The translations under genes were made by a program, and so were the position numbers. Below, piece by piece: positions 18,061 to 26,003 of a stretch of DNA of 64,000 nt (positions are counted from its first letter, which is position 1; each line of letters starts with the position of its first letter). The stretch comes from Aliamphritea hakodatensis (GTDB taxonomy: Bacteria > Pseudomonadota > Gammaproteobacteria > Pseudomonadales > Balneatricaceae): NCBI RefSeq assembly GCF_024347195.1, contig NZ_AP025281.1:4526001-4590000 (forward strand), written 5' to 3'. A model generated the notes under the pieces. That model had not been told where the DNA came from. It saw only the letters and a program-made list of their open reading frames with translations, and did no database searches.

Positions 18061-18924
18061 TTAAATAGCTTTATAAATAATACCTGGTCTGCAGTGAATC
18101 ATTTCATAGCAGTCACTCAGACCGGATAAAGATTCAGACGCCCCCAAAAAGAGATAACCGCCCTTCTTAAGAGACTTATGCATTTTGCGCAGAATCTCTA
18201 ATTTTAATTCGGTGGAAAAGTAAATCAGTACATTACGGCAAAAGATGATATCGAACTGCCCCATCGTACTGTATGAGCCCAGCAGGTTCAGCTCACGAAA
18301 ATTAATCCGGCGTTTAAGCTCTGGCTTAATCGTCCAGATGTCATCAGCCTTGGGTGAGAAAAAGCGCTTCAGCCGCTCCTGAGACAACCCCCGGCCTAAT
18401 GCCAGACGCTCATAATCCCCTGTCTTGGCCTGTTGCAAAACCCGTGTACAGATATCCGTCGCGACGATTTCCTCGCCCCCAAAGCTTCCCTTACCGGATT
18501 GTCTGAACTCTTCAATCGACATACTGATTGAGTAAGGCTCCTGCCCCGTTGAGCAGGCCGCCGACCATATCCGTAACCGCTGACGGCTACCTGCAGCTGC
18601 CAGCTCAGGTAAAACCTGATTATTCAAAATAGTGTACGGATGTATATCACGAAACCATAAGGTTTCATTGGTCGTCATTGCATTGATAACCTGCTCATTC
18701 AGAGCCCGGCTACCCGGCCGCTTCAGCTGTTCTACCAGCGTCGCCAGCGTGGGAATTTCACGCTCTTTCATCAAGCGCCCCAAACGGCTTTCAACCAGGT
18801 ACAACTTATGTCTGGCTAACAAAATACCGCAGGCATTTTCCAGATAATCACAAAACAGGGAAAATTCCTGATCAGTAATCTTTAACTTAGAAGTATCCAG
18901 AACCTTTACTCCACCACCTGTCAA
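18061..18924 (-). CDS. cheR: Chemotaxis protein methyltransferase CheR
   Basis: Transfers methyl groups from S-adenosylmethionine to glutamates of chemoreceptors, setting adaptation. The 287-residue frame has the N-terminal helical CheR domain (FSLFCDYLENACGILLARHKLYLVESRL), the SAM-binding loop RIWSAACSTGQEPYSISM, and the conserved FDIIFCRNVLIYF motif near residue 225. The start is uncertain. The first usable codon is a TTG that overlaps the cheV stop as TTGA; no ATG or GTG lies nearby before the conserved region, so TTG is accepted here. It is downstream of cheV and ends before a strong terminator. Its place beside flgB matches polar flagellates. Confidence 0.93.
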   Translation of the reverse strand: MTGGGVKVLDTSKLKITDQEFSLFCDYLENACGILLARHKLYLVESRLGRLMKEREIPTLATLVEQLKRPGSRALNEQVINAMTTNETLWFRDIHPYTILNNQVLPELAAAGSRQRLRIWSAACSTGQEPYSISMSIEEFRQSGKGSFGGEEIVATDICTRVLQQAKTGDYERLALGRGLSQERLKRFFSPKADDIWTIKPELKRRINFRELNLLGSYSTMGQFDIIFCRNVLIYFSTELKLEILRKMHKSLKKGGYLFLGASESLSGLSDCYEMIHCRPGIIYKAI

Positions 18925-19868
18925 AGACCGGATTCAACAGCCTTCATACGCTCTACAACTGCAGTTGCCAACTCATCTGCATCAAACTTACCAATGAACG
19001 CATCAGCACCAACCTTCTTAATCATAGAAAGGTTAAAGCGTCCGCTCAGGGAACTGTGCAACACAACGTGCAGTTTACGCAAGCTTTCATTATCGCGGAT
19101 ACGGTTAACCAGGGTATAACCGTCCATTTCCGGCATCTCAATATCAGAAACAACCATCAGGAACAGTGAAGGCACATCAACACCCTTATCAACCAGCTGT
19201 TCCAGCAGCGTTAAAGCAGCCTTACCGTTCTTAGCCGTGGTGACTTTGATGCTCATACCTTCAAATACCTGCTGCACCTGTTTCAGTGCGATATTTGAAT
19301 CGTCGACAACCATCACGTGATATTCTTTCGCGTGATTTTTAACCTCTTCCGTCGCAATATCTTCACTGACAGCGGTATTACTCGGAATCAGATCTGCCAG
19401 AATTTGCTCGACATCCAGAATCTCAATCAGATTACCGTCGTGCTCTAAAACAGCGGTCAGATAGTTTTGCCCAACCAGCTCAACCGGCGGCGGCGTAACA
19501 TTATCCCAGTGGGTTGCCAAAATACGGTCAACGCGGCGTACAAGAAAAGAAAGCGTACGGCGACTGTATTCAGTCACAACCAGGAAACAGCTTTTACGCT
19601 CTTCCGGGCTGACCGGCTCCTCACCAATCGCCTCTGACAGGTCGATAACCGGTATTGTTTCACCACGGATATGCGCCATCCCTTTCAGAGACGTTGTCTG
19701 CTTGGGAATACCCGTCAGATCCGGGCAGGGAAGCACCTCCCGAACCTTAAATACGTTGATGCCATATTCCTGCTCAGTATTAAGGCCAAATAGCAATAAC
19801 TCCAGGCGGTTATGGCCAACATCACTCACCCGCTGTCGCTGGTTTACACTAATCTTATTTACTGACAT
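18921..19868 (-). CDS. cheV: Chemotaxis coupling protein CheV (CheW-receiver)
   Basis: Couples receptors to CheA and has a phosphorylatable receiver. I chose ATG 19868 (MSVNKISVNQRQR), which has an AGGA ribosome-binding site and the normal CheV N-terminus, over an upstream codon at 19910 that would add 14 odd residues. That gives 315 residues. The CheW-like domain (~15-165) includes NRLELLLFGLNTEQEYGINVFKVREV and GMAHIRGETIPVIDL. The receiver (~185-310) has VMVVDDSNIALKQ, the phosphoacceptor Asp in VVSDIEMPEMDGY, and a Lys in FIGKFDADEL. It overlaps cheR by four bases and is divergent from flgA. Confidence 0.95.
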   Translation of the reverse strand: MSVNKISVNQRQRVSDVGHNRLELLLFGLNTEQEYGINVFKVREVLPCPDLTGIPKQTTSLKGMAHIRGETIPVIDLSEAIGEEPVSPEERKSCFLVVTEYSRRTLSFLVRRVDRILATHWDNVTPPPVELVGQNYLTAVLEHDGNLIEILDVEQILADLIPSNTAVSEDIATEEVKNHAKEYHVMVVDDSNIALKQVQQVFEGMSIKVTTAKNGKAALTLLEQLVDKGVDVPSLFLMVVSDIEMPEMDGYTLVNRIRDNESLRKLHVVLHSSLSGRFNLSMIKKVGADAFIGKFDADELATAVVERMKAVESGL

Positions 19869-19910
19869 GATTATTCCTACGTACTGAGTGGACCTGCTTA
19901 GTTTACTCAA

Positions 19911-20636
19911 ATGGTAAGTAATGGTTTAAATTATCCAGTGAATCACCCAACCATCACATTAATAGTTACTTTTATAGCGATCTTCACTCTGGCAGTAAAG
20001 GCCCATGCCAGCGCCTACCCGACCAAAATCAAACAACAGGCGGAAGATTATCTGTATTCCGTGTATTCCGTAGAACAACCACTGGCCCGCACCAGCATCC
20101 GATTACGCCCTCTCAGCCCCCAGCTAAAGCTCTCCCGCTGTAAACAGCCAATCAGCTTCAAACACGCACCAACACGGGCCAGCAGGGTAAGTATTGCCGC
20201 TCAGTGCGACCGCCCCAAGTGGCAGGTTTTTCTGACCGGCACCGTTGAACAATGGCTGCCGGTTGCCCATACAACCCGGCCATTAAACAAGGGCACCATT
20301 TTGGGGGCTAAGGACATCGCGCTGGTCGAAACTGACATACGCAAGGTAAGCCAGGCCTATTTTACGGACCGTGCGGAATTGTTTAACCGGCAACTCAAAC
20401 GCACCCTTCGCAGCAAGCAAATCATCACGGCCCAGGCCCTGAGCAAGCATCTCCTGGTACGCAAAGGAGACCGTGTCGTCATTGAAGCTAAAAATGGCAG
20501 CATGCAGGTGCGTATGAATGGCACTGCACTCGAAGACGGTGAACAGGGCAAACAGATCAATGTAAAAAACACCCGCTCCGGCCGTATCGTACGCGCGTAT
20601 GTCAGCCGTGTTGGCGTTGTCTCAGTCACACCCTAA
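19911..20636 (+). CDS. flgA: Flagellar P-ring assembly chaperone FlgA
   Basis: Periplasmic chaperone needed for P-ring (FlgI) assembly. The 241-residue frame has an N-terminal hydrophobic segment (PTITLIVTFIAIFTLAVKAHASA) that looks like a signal peptide cut after AHA. The C-terminal SAF-type region includes LNKGTILGAKDIALVETDIRKV, KQIITAQALSKHLLVRKGDRVVIEAKNGSMQVRMNGTALEDGEQGKQINVKNTRSGRIVRAYV, typical of FlgA. No strong ribosome-binding site precedes the ATG at 19911; a GTG shortly downstream is an alternative. It is divergent from cheV with only 42 bases between, so the two share a very compact control region. flgM follows. Confidence 0.92.
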   Translation: MVSNGLNYPVNHPTITLIVTFIAIFTLAVKAHASAYPTKIKQQAEDYLYSVYSVEQPLARTSIRLRPLSPQLKLSRCKQPISFKHAPTRASRVSIAAQCDRPKWQVFLTGTVEQWLPVAHTTRPLNKGTILGAKDIALVETDIRKVSQAYFTDRAELFNRQLKRTLRSKQIITAQALSKHLLVRKGDRVVIEAKNGSMQVRMNGTALEDGEQGKQINVKNTRSGRIVRAYVSRVGVVSVTP

Positions 20637-20708
20637 CGATTAGCACCGTCTGTATATCACTGATATACTTAACCTAAAATTTTTATAATTTTTTTAGCAT
20701 TTTTTAAC

Positions 20709-20735
20709 TAAAGATTATTCACACTGCGCCGATAT
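20709..20735 (+). promoter_or_regulatory. Sigma-28 (FliA) promoter of flgMN
   Basis: TAAAG, 14 bases, GCCGATAT: almost exact consensus, 30 bases upstream of the flgM ATG. This would place the anti-sigma factor under control of its own target. Confidence 0.88.
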
Positions 20736-20765
20736 ACTCACTCATAGAAAAATGAGGTTCAGAAA

Positions 20766-21074
20766 ATGGTTATTGATATCACGGGTTTATCGTCCAATCA
20801 GGCGACCCTATCTCGTGGCAAGGTGAATGAGCAACCTGCAGCGGGCAACAAGCCTGCCACTGGTACGGCCCCCGCCAGCCAGCCGGCAAGCAATGTCAGT
20901 ATCAGTGATACTGCACAGGCTATTCAGAAAACCATCGACAGCAGTTTAACTGATGACGGTGTAAATGCTGACCGTGTTGCAGAACTGAAAGCAGCCATTG
21001 AAGATGGCAGCTATCAGGTAGACGCCCTGAGCACAGCCAAAGGCCTGCTTCAGATCGAAACACAACTCGGCTAA
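20766..21074 (+). CDS. flgM: Anti-sigma-28 factor FlgM
   Basis: Protein of 102 residues that binds and inhibits FliA until the hook is complete, when it is exported. The N-terminal half is disordered and Pro/Ala/Ser-rich (NKPATGTAPASQPAS). The C-terminal half carries the sigma-28-binding region SNVSISDTAQAIQKTIDSSL and VAELKAAIEDGSYQVDALSTAKGLLQIE, with the conserved IxxGxYxVD pattern. A TGAGGT ribosome-binding site precedes the start. A sigma-28 promoter upstream forms the usual feedback loop. Confidence 0.94.
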   Translation: MVIDITGLSSNQATLSRGKVNEQPAAGNKPATGTAPASQPASNVSISDTAQAIQKTIDSSLTDDGVNADRVAELKAAIEDGSYQVDALSTAKGLLQIETQLG

Positions 21075-21088
21075 GCAACATACGGAAT

Positions 21089-21583
21089 ATGCAGACAGCA
21101 ACGCCTTTACAACTCAGCGAACTGAATACCCTGAATCAGCAGGGGCTGGTTACAATTGGCAAACTAAGCGCACTCCTTGATCAGGAGTATGACGCCCTGT
21201 CTGCACGAAATGTTGAAAACATCCAGCAAACGGTCCAGCAAAAAACGGACATTCTGCGTGAGCTGGAAACCAACAGCAGATCCCGGAATGCACTGTTTAA
21301 CCAGTTAGGTGTTGCAGCGAGCAAGCAAGGCCTGGAAACATTTTCCGACACACTTCCACCAGAGCCACGCGCCGAATTTCTCAAGCACTGGAAGCCTCTG
21401 GAAGCACTGCTTCTTGAAGTAAACGAGAAAAACCAGCGTAACGAAACCGTCGTGACACGCAACAGCCGTAACCTTGAACATCTTATGAGCATTATTCGCG
21501 GCCAGAATCAAAAAAACATGCTTTACGACAATGCCGGCGGAAAAGGCAATTATTCAGCCCAGCAACGCTTAGGCAAAGCTTAA
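21089..21583 (+). CDS. flgN: Flagellar export chaperone FlgN
   Basis: Protein of 164 residues, almost entirely helical with coiled-coil character (LSALLDQEYDALSARNVENIQQTVQQKTDILRELE), matching the FlgN family, which escorts FlgK and FlgL to the export apparatus. The C-terminal tail is Asn/Gln-rich (MSIIRGQNQKNMLYDNAGGKGNYSAQQ), as usual. It lies 14 bases downstream of flgM. Its clients FlgK and FlgL are encoded in this window and are also under sigma-28, so chaperone and clients are made together. Confidence 0.92.
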   Translation: MQTATPLQLSELNTLNQQGLVTIGKLSALLDQEYDALSARNVENIQQTVQQKTDILRELETNSRSRNALFNQLGVAASKQGLETFSDTLPPEPRAEFLKHWKPLEALLLEVNEKNQRNETVVTRNSRNLEHLMSIIRGQNQKNMLYDNAGGKGNYSAQQRLGKA

Positions 21584-21643
21584 AATATTTCCGCGCTTAC
21601 CCCGTGACTCCACGCAGAAACATCAGTAGAATCAGCCACCTGC

Positions 21644-21719
21644 CTCCCCGTAGTTCAACCGGATAGAATAGGGCCCTCCTAAGGCTTAGATAGGGGTTCG
21701 AGTCCTCTCGGGGAGGCCA
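21644..21719 (+). tRNA. tRNA-Arg(CCT)
   Basis: Cloverleaf of 76 bases: acceptor CTCCCCG / CGGGGAG, T arm AGGGG-TTCGAGT-CCTCT, anticodon loop CTCCTAA with anticodon CCT at 21678-21680, discriminator G and encoded CCA. It reads the rare codon AGG. Confidence 0.93.
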
Positions 21720-21735
21720 CTTCCCTCTCATCAGA

Positions 21736-23376
21736 TTACTTTATCAGCTCTCCAAGCGGCCCATGCGGTAACGACTTCGCAGGCAGTTTCCTGAAGCGCT
21801 CAAGCACATTCAGCTTACGCTGCTGATCATCTGACAGCTGGCCGTTCCGCAACAGACCCAGATAACGGTCAACCATTTTTAAACGGCCTTCACGGCGCTC
21901 CTCATCATCCCGCGCGGTTTCGAGGAACAGCTGAGCAAGGTTCAGCATCGCGGCAAAATTAGTAAAGTCGAACTCAACAGCCGCACCAAAAGACTTAATC
22001 GCTGCACCTACTTTACCGCTCATATAATGCTTAATCCCCAAACGGTTTGCCTTAAGGCTCATCTGCGCATCTTTAGCCTTCTTCTTTCCTGCCTCAGGGA
22101 CCGATGCAACTTTTTCCGACTCCAGCATAGGCACTACATCGCCGGACAAGGCCAGCACCTCCCGATCCAGATCTAACGGCGTTTCAAGACGATCATTCAC
22201 CAGAATTGCTTCTTTCAGCAGCCGCTCTCCTTCAGAAAAATCCCCCGTGCTCTCAGCAAACTGACTGCGTATCAGATTGCTGCGCACTTCCAGCCCAAGA
22301 TCATTCGGAAAATTCTGCTTAGCCCGCTGCAACAGCAAATCCATATCACGGGCAAGCTGATACTGTGTTTTCTCATCCGAGTGTTTCGCTTCGAGCATAA
22401 AGACATTTGCCAGACACAGGTAAGGCTCTGCTGAGTGTAAACTGCTGCGCTTGCCAAGAGATATTGATCGCCGGTAGGCCGACTTTGCCACTTCCATAAC
22501 CTTGGTTTTAGTGGCGACACGTCCCAGCTTCATTTGCCTGGGAATAGCCAAAGGGGCTTTGGAGGTTGCCTCCCGCAGCATCTCACGGGCCTCCCCCAGA
22601 TCCCCTTGCTTTTCATAGACCTCGGCAAGTAAATCATAGGCGGCAATCATCAGCGGCGATCTCTCAATCAGCCTCAGCAACTGCTCCTGTGCCAGTGACA
22701 GCTCCTCCATGCCGATGTATACCTTTGCCAGATACAATCCAGCCTCTTTTTCACCACTCTCGTGGTAAATGGTCTCAAAGAGCCGGCGGGCATCCTCCAG
22801 CCGCCCTAACTGCAATAACAGCGAGCCACGAACAATCTGTAAATGGTCGAATTCAGGATGCTCACGGTAAATCAGGTTCTCACAGATTTTCAGCGCCTGC
22901 CCGATCGACCCGGCTTCAACCGCCAGATCCACAGGACGCAGCGCCATCTTACGGCGCATTACCTGATCAATTCGCTGTTTCAGCTCCTCCATCGTGAAGG
23001 GTTTAATCAACAGATCATCCGGATTACTGTCAATGACCTGGAGAATGGCTTCCTGAGAAGAGTCACTGGTCATACAAATCCAGGCGGCACTGGGCCGGAT
23101 AAACCCGCGATAACGCGCTTCTTCCAGTATCTGAATACCGGTAACAGAATCCCGCACGTTATGACTCAGCAGAACGATGTCATAATCATTTTGCGAGATA
23201 AGCGGAATCACCCGCTCATTACTGGTGACCGCCTTAATGTTATGCATGCCAAACTCGCGCAACATGTAATACACCGTTGCACGCATATTGCCACTACTGT
23301 CCACCAGCAAGACACTGGTGTCACTGTAATCAATTTTGCGATTAAATTTTAAATCCGAAACAAGTGGCACAGACAC
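21736..23376 (-). CDS. Receiver-like domain plus TPR protein
   Basis: Protein of 546 residues, no gene name recognised. Residues ~18-140 form a response-regulator receiver fold: SVLLVDSSGNM, YDIVLLSHNV, WICMTSDSS, DDLLIKPF. The phosphoacceptor position in VLLS is Ser, not Asp, and the acidic pair is reduced to DS; only the Lys of IKP is kept. It should therefore not be phosphorylated normally. Residues ~150-500 are TPR-like helical repeats (AGLYLAKVYIGMEELSLAQEQLLRLIE, AYDLLAEVYEKQGDLGEAREMLREA). This receiver-TPR layout is known in marine gammaproteobacteria but has no firm function. Start GTG 23376 with GGGA upstream. It converges on the tRNA-Arg and may relate to motility by neighbourhood. 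Confidence 0.85.
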   Translation of the reverse strand: MSVPLVSDLKFNRKIDYSDTSVLLVDSSGNMRATVYYMLREFGMHNIKAVTSNERVIPLISQNDYDIVLLSHNVRDSVTGIQILEEARYRGFIRPSAAWICMTSDSSQEAILQVIDSNPDDLLIKPFTMEELKQRIDQVMRRKMALRPVDLAVEAGSIGQALKICENLIYREHPEFDHLQIVRGSLLLQLGRLEDARRLFETIYHESGEKEAGLYLAKVYIGMEELSLAQEQLLRLIERSPLMIAAYDLLAEVYEKQGDLGEAREMLREATSKAPLAIPRQMKLGRVATKTKVMEVAKSAYRRSISLGKRSSLHSAEPYLCLANVFMLEAKHSDEKTQYQLARDMDLLLQRAKQNFPNDLGLEVRSNLIRSQFAESTGDFSEGERLLKEAILVNDRLETPLDLDREVLALSGDVVPMLESEKVASVPEAGKKKAKDAQMSLKANRLGIKHYMSGKVGAAIKSFGAAVEFDFTNFAAMLNLAQLFLETARDDEERREGRLKMVDRYLGLLRNGQLSDDQQRKLNVLERFRKLPAKSLPHGPLGELIK

Positions 23377-23692
23377 GCTTTTCCCAACATTAAACCGATA
23401 TCACATATATCTTTTATTCAGGTTATCAGAATGTCAGAAACAGGTGGAGTGAAGCAGGCAGGGATTTTGCGCCATGCGTCTTAAAATGGGCAAAAAAAAG
23501 CACCGGTGTAGGGTGAAACACACGGTGCTAAATACAGTTCTATGCTGTGATGATCATATTACGCAGCTACTCGCCAGCACACCATGATCCATGTCAATAT
23601 CTGCACCATAAAGCAAATTAGTTACACTTTTGACTAAGCGCCCGGGCTGAGCGAATTCAGTAAACTGAAACAAATACAGGGATAACAATAAT
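23377..23692. other. Intergenic region between receiver-TPR gene and HDAC-family gene
   Basis: Divergent control region of 316 bases. It must hold promoters for both flanking genes, but I see no clear -35/-10 pair. The only strong structure is a terminator-like stem-loop at 23492-23530, listed separately. Confidence 0.6.
23492..23530 (-). terminator. Orphan terminator-like hairpin, minus strand
   Basis: Minus-strand stem AGCACCGTGT / ACACCGGTGCT (one bulge), loop GTTTCACCCT, then eight T residues. No minus-strand gene ends here; the gene to the right is on the plus strand. It could end an unannotated short RNA or antisense transcription from the HDAC-family gene. Confidence 0.6.
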
Positions 23693-24619
23693 ATGACGAC
23701 TACAGCCTTCATTAGCCATGAGGATTGCGGCCTGCACAATATGGGGCCAGAGCACCCGGAAAGCCCGGTCAGACTCATCGCCATACAGAAAGTACTTAGC
23801 AAAACCGGGTTAATCAATGATTTGGTACAGATGGAATCCGTACATGTCACTGCAGATCAGATAAAGCTGGCACATTCCGGCCATCACCAGTCAGACCTGC
23901 TGCAACTGGCGCCTGTATCCGGCATCGTTCACGCAGATGCAGACACAGCACTGTGCCCCGATAGCATGCATGCCGCAAGCCTGGCTGCAGGGTCAGCAGT
24001 TCTGGCAACCGAACAGGTTATCAGCCAGCAGGTCAGCAACGCCTTTTGCTCCGTACGCCCCCCGGGCCATCATGCCGAACATGGGCTGGCGATGGGCTTT
24101 TGCCTATACAACAACGTCGCCATCGGCGCCATGCATGCCCTTCAGAAGCCAGAGATCAATCGGGTTGCCATCCTTGATTTTGACGTTCATCACGGCAATG
24201 GCACGGTAGATATCTTTAAAGATACTCCAGAGGTAATGGTGTGCTCAACATTTCAGCATCCTTACTACCCGGGCCGCCTTCATGACGTTCAGCGGGAGAA
24301 TATCGTTAACTGCCCGCTGGCCGCCGGCAGCGGAAGCCTGGCATTCCGGCAACAGCTGGAGGATGTCTGGTTGCCGGCCCTGCAAAAACACAAACCCGAT
24401 ATGATCTTCATTTCAGCGGGATTTGATGCCCACGAAGAAGATCCGCTGGCAGACCTTAATCTGCGCGAAGAAGATTACTACTGGGCAACCCAACTGATCA
24501 TGGACGTTGCGCGCACTTACAGCCAGAGTAGGGTCGTCTCCATCCTGGAAGGCGGCTACAACCCTGTCGCACTGGCGTTCAGCGTGCAGTCACACCTGGA
24601 AGCCTTAAACGGCAAATGA
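23693..24619 (+). CDS. Histone deacetylase-family hydrolase (acetylpolyamine amidohydrolase-like)
   Basis: Zinc-dependent deacetylase of 308 residues. Visible family motifs in order: GPEHPESPVRLIAI near the N-terminus, RPPGHHAEHGLAMGFCLYNNVAIGA with the paired catalytic His, DFDVHHGNGTVDIF with the zinc-ligand Asp and His, STFQHPYYPG, SAGFDAHEEDPLADLNL with the second ligand Asp, and SILEGGYN. Bacterial members act on small acetylated amines or on lysines of proteins; the substrate cannot be read from sequence. The short length and the lack of extra domains match the class II-like bacterial group. Ribosome-binding site AGGGATAA. It stands alone between a divergent gene and a bidirectional terminator. 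Confidence 0.9.
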   Translation: MTTTAFISHEDCGLHNMGPEHPESPVRLIAIQKVLSKTGLINDLVQMESVHVTADQIKLAHSGHHQSDLLQLAPVSGIVHADADTALCPDSMHAASLAAGSAVLATEQVISQQVSNAFCSVRPPGHHAEHGLAMGFCLYNNVAIGAMHALQKPEINRVAILDFDVHHGNGTVDIFKDTPEVMVCSTFQHPYYPGRLHDVQRENIVNCPLAAGSGSLAFRQQLEDVWLPALQKHKPDMIFISAGFDAHEEDPLADLNLREEDYYWATQLIMDVARTYSQSRVVSILEGGYNPVALAFSVQSHLEALNGK

Positions 24620-24650
24620 CCCCTGATACCACTACCGCACACAAACAAAA

Positions 24651-24670
24651 AAGGCTGCCCGTGGCAGCCT
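24651..24670. terminator. Bidirectional terminator between HDAC-family gene and oadB
   Basis: Stem AAGGCTGCC / GGCAGCCTT with a two- to three-base loop, flanked by A run on the left and T run on the right, so it works for both convergent genes. Confidence 0.9.
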
Positions 24671-24690
24671 TTTTTTACAGTTTGTAAGCC

Positions 24691-25992
24691 TTAGCCAACA
24701 AACTTGATCATCACACCGGCAGCAACCGCAGAACCGATTACACCGGCTACGTTCGGACCCATTGCATGCATCAGCAGGAAGTTCTGAGAGTTCGCCTCCA
24801 GACCCAGCTTATTCGATACACGTGCAGCCATCGGTACCGCAGATACACCCGCAGAACCGATCAGCGGGTTAATCGCATTACCACCCGCCATTCTGTTCAT
24901 GATCTTCGCCATCAGGACACCACAGGCAGTACCGATACCGAATGCAACCACACCCAGCAGCAGGATACCCAGTGTTTCTACGTCCAGGAACTTATCTGCA
25001 GACAGCTTAGAACCTACAGACAGACCCAGGAAGATGGTGACGATGTTGATCAGTGCATTCTGCGCAGTATCACTCAGACGATCAACCACACCACACTCAC
25101 GCATCAGGTTACCGAAACAGAACATACCCAGCAGAGGCGCAGCATCCGGCAGCAACATCGCAACCAGGATGAGCAATACAATCGGGAACATGATCTTTTC
25201 AGACTTAGCAACCGGACGCAGCTGTACCATTGCGATCTTACGCTCACTTTCAGACGTAAGCGCACGCATAATTGGCGGCTGAATCATAGGTACCAGCGCC
25301 ATGTATGAGTATGCTGCTACCGCAATCGCACCCAGCAGATCCGGCGCCAGCAGGCTGGCAACATAGATCGCTGTCGGACCGTCAGCACCACCGATGATAC
25401 CGATAGCCGCTGCATCCTGAATGCTGAAGTCCATCAGACCTAAAGTCGTCAGGCCTACCGCGCCCAGTACGGTTGCAAAGATACCGAACTGTGCCGCAGC
25501 CCCCAGGAACAGAGTCTTTGGATTCGCCAGCAGCGGCCCGAAGTCTGTCATGGCACCAACACCCATGAAGATCAGCAGCGGCGCTACACCGGAAGCAATC
25601 GCAACATTGTAGAAGTTGTACATCATACCATTGTTGTAACCGGCATCCTGAGCGGCATAAACAGCAGCAGTATGCTCAGCAGCTGATGAAGATGCGTAAG
25701 CACTTTTCAGCTCATAAATGTCAGTGGTATTCATGTTCAGCGCAGAGGCAATAGACTGAATAACTTCAGGACCGCCCAGGTTAAGCGCATTCTCTACAGC
25801 CGCATATGCCAAACCCGCTTCCGGGATGTTAGCCATAATGCCGCCAAAGCCTATCGGTACCAGCAACAGTGGCTCAAAGTTCTTGCGAATAGCAAGAAAC
25901 AGGAGCAACAGACCGACAAGGATCATCACAACCTGCCCACCGGTAATATTGTATATCCCGGAGGCGTGCCATAAATTCAGTAGGTTTTCCAT
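24691..25992 (-). CDS. oadB: Oxaloacetate decarboxylase beta subunit, sodium pump
   Basis: Integral membrane subunit of 433 residues. It decarboxylates carboxybiotin and pumps sodium out of the cell. About nine or more hydrophobic segments are visible. Signature stretches include FGGIMANIPEAGLAY near residue 48, GIIGGADGPTAIYVASLLAPDLLGAIAVAAYSYMALVPMIQPPIMRAL in the middle with the functional Asp of GGADGPTAIY, and FCFGNLMRECGVVDRLSDTAQNALINIVTIFLGLSVG. The C-terminus GVSAVPMAARVSNKLG and LMHAMGPNVAGVIGSAVAAG is typical. It follows oadA by 11 bases with an AAGGG ribosome-binding site and ends at a terminator. A sodium pump supports a marine lifestyle. Confidence 0.96.
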   Translation of the reverse strand: MENLLNLWHASGIYNITGGQVVMILVGLLLLFLAIRKNFEPLLLVPIGFGGIMANIPEAGLAYAAVENALNLGGPEVIQSIASALNMNTTDIYELKSAYASSSAAEHTAAVYAAQDAGYNNGMMYNFYNVAIASGVAPLLIFMGVGAMTDFGPLLANPKTLFLGAAAQFGIFATVLGAVGLTTLGLMDFSIQDAAAIGIIGGADGPTAIYVASLLAPDLLGAIAVAAYSYMALVPMIQPPIMRALTSESERKIAMVQLRPVAKSEKIMFPIVLLILVAMLLPDAAPLLGMFCFGNLMRECGVVDRLSDTAQNALINIVTIFLGLSVGSKLSADKFLDVETLGILLLGVVAFGIGTACGVLMAKIMNRMAGGNAINPLIGSAGVSAVPMAARVSNKLGLEANSQNFLLMHAMGPNVAGVIGSAVAAGVMIKFVG

Positions 25993-26003
25993 CGAACCAA
26001 CCC

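Noticed and set aside
19869..19910. Longer CheV N-terminus
   Set aside because: The added residues do not look like CheV, and the internal ATG at 19868 has a ribosome-binding site.
23600..23620. FNR-like box TTGAC-N4-ATCAT in the HDAC-family upstream region
   Set aside because: Two mismatches in ten bases, no matching promoter; such near-matches are expected by chance.
23554..23850. 98-codon minus-strand frame overlapping the start of the HDAC-family gene
   Set aside because: Shadow of a confidently coding plus-strand gene and no recognisable protein; kept only as a possible source of the orphan-terminator transcript.
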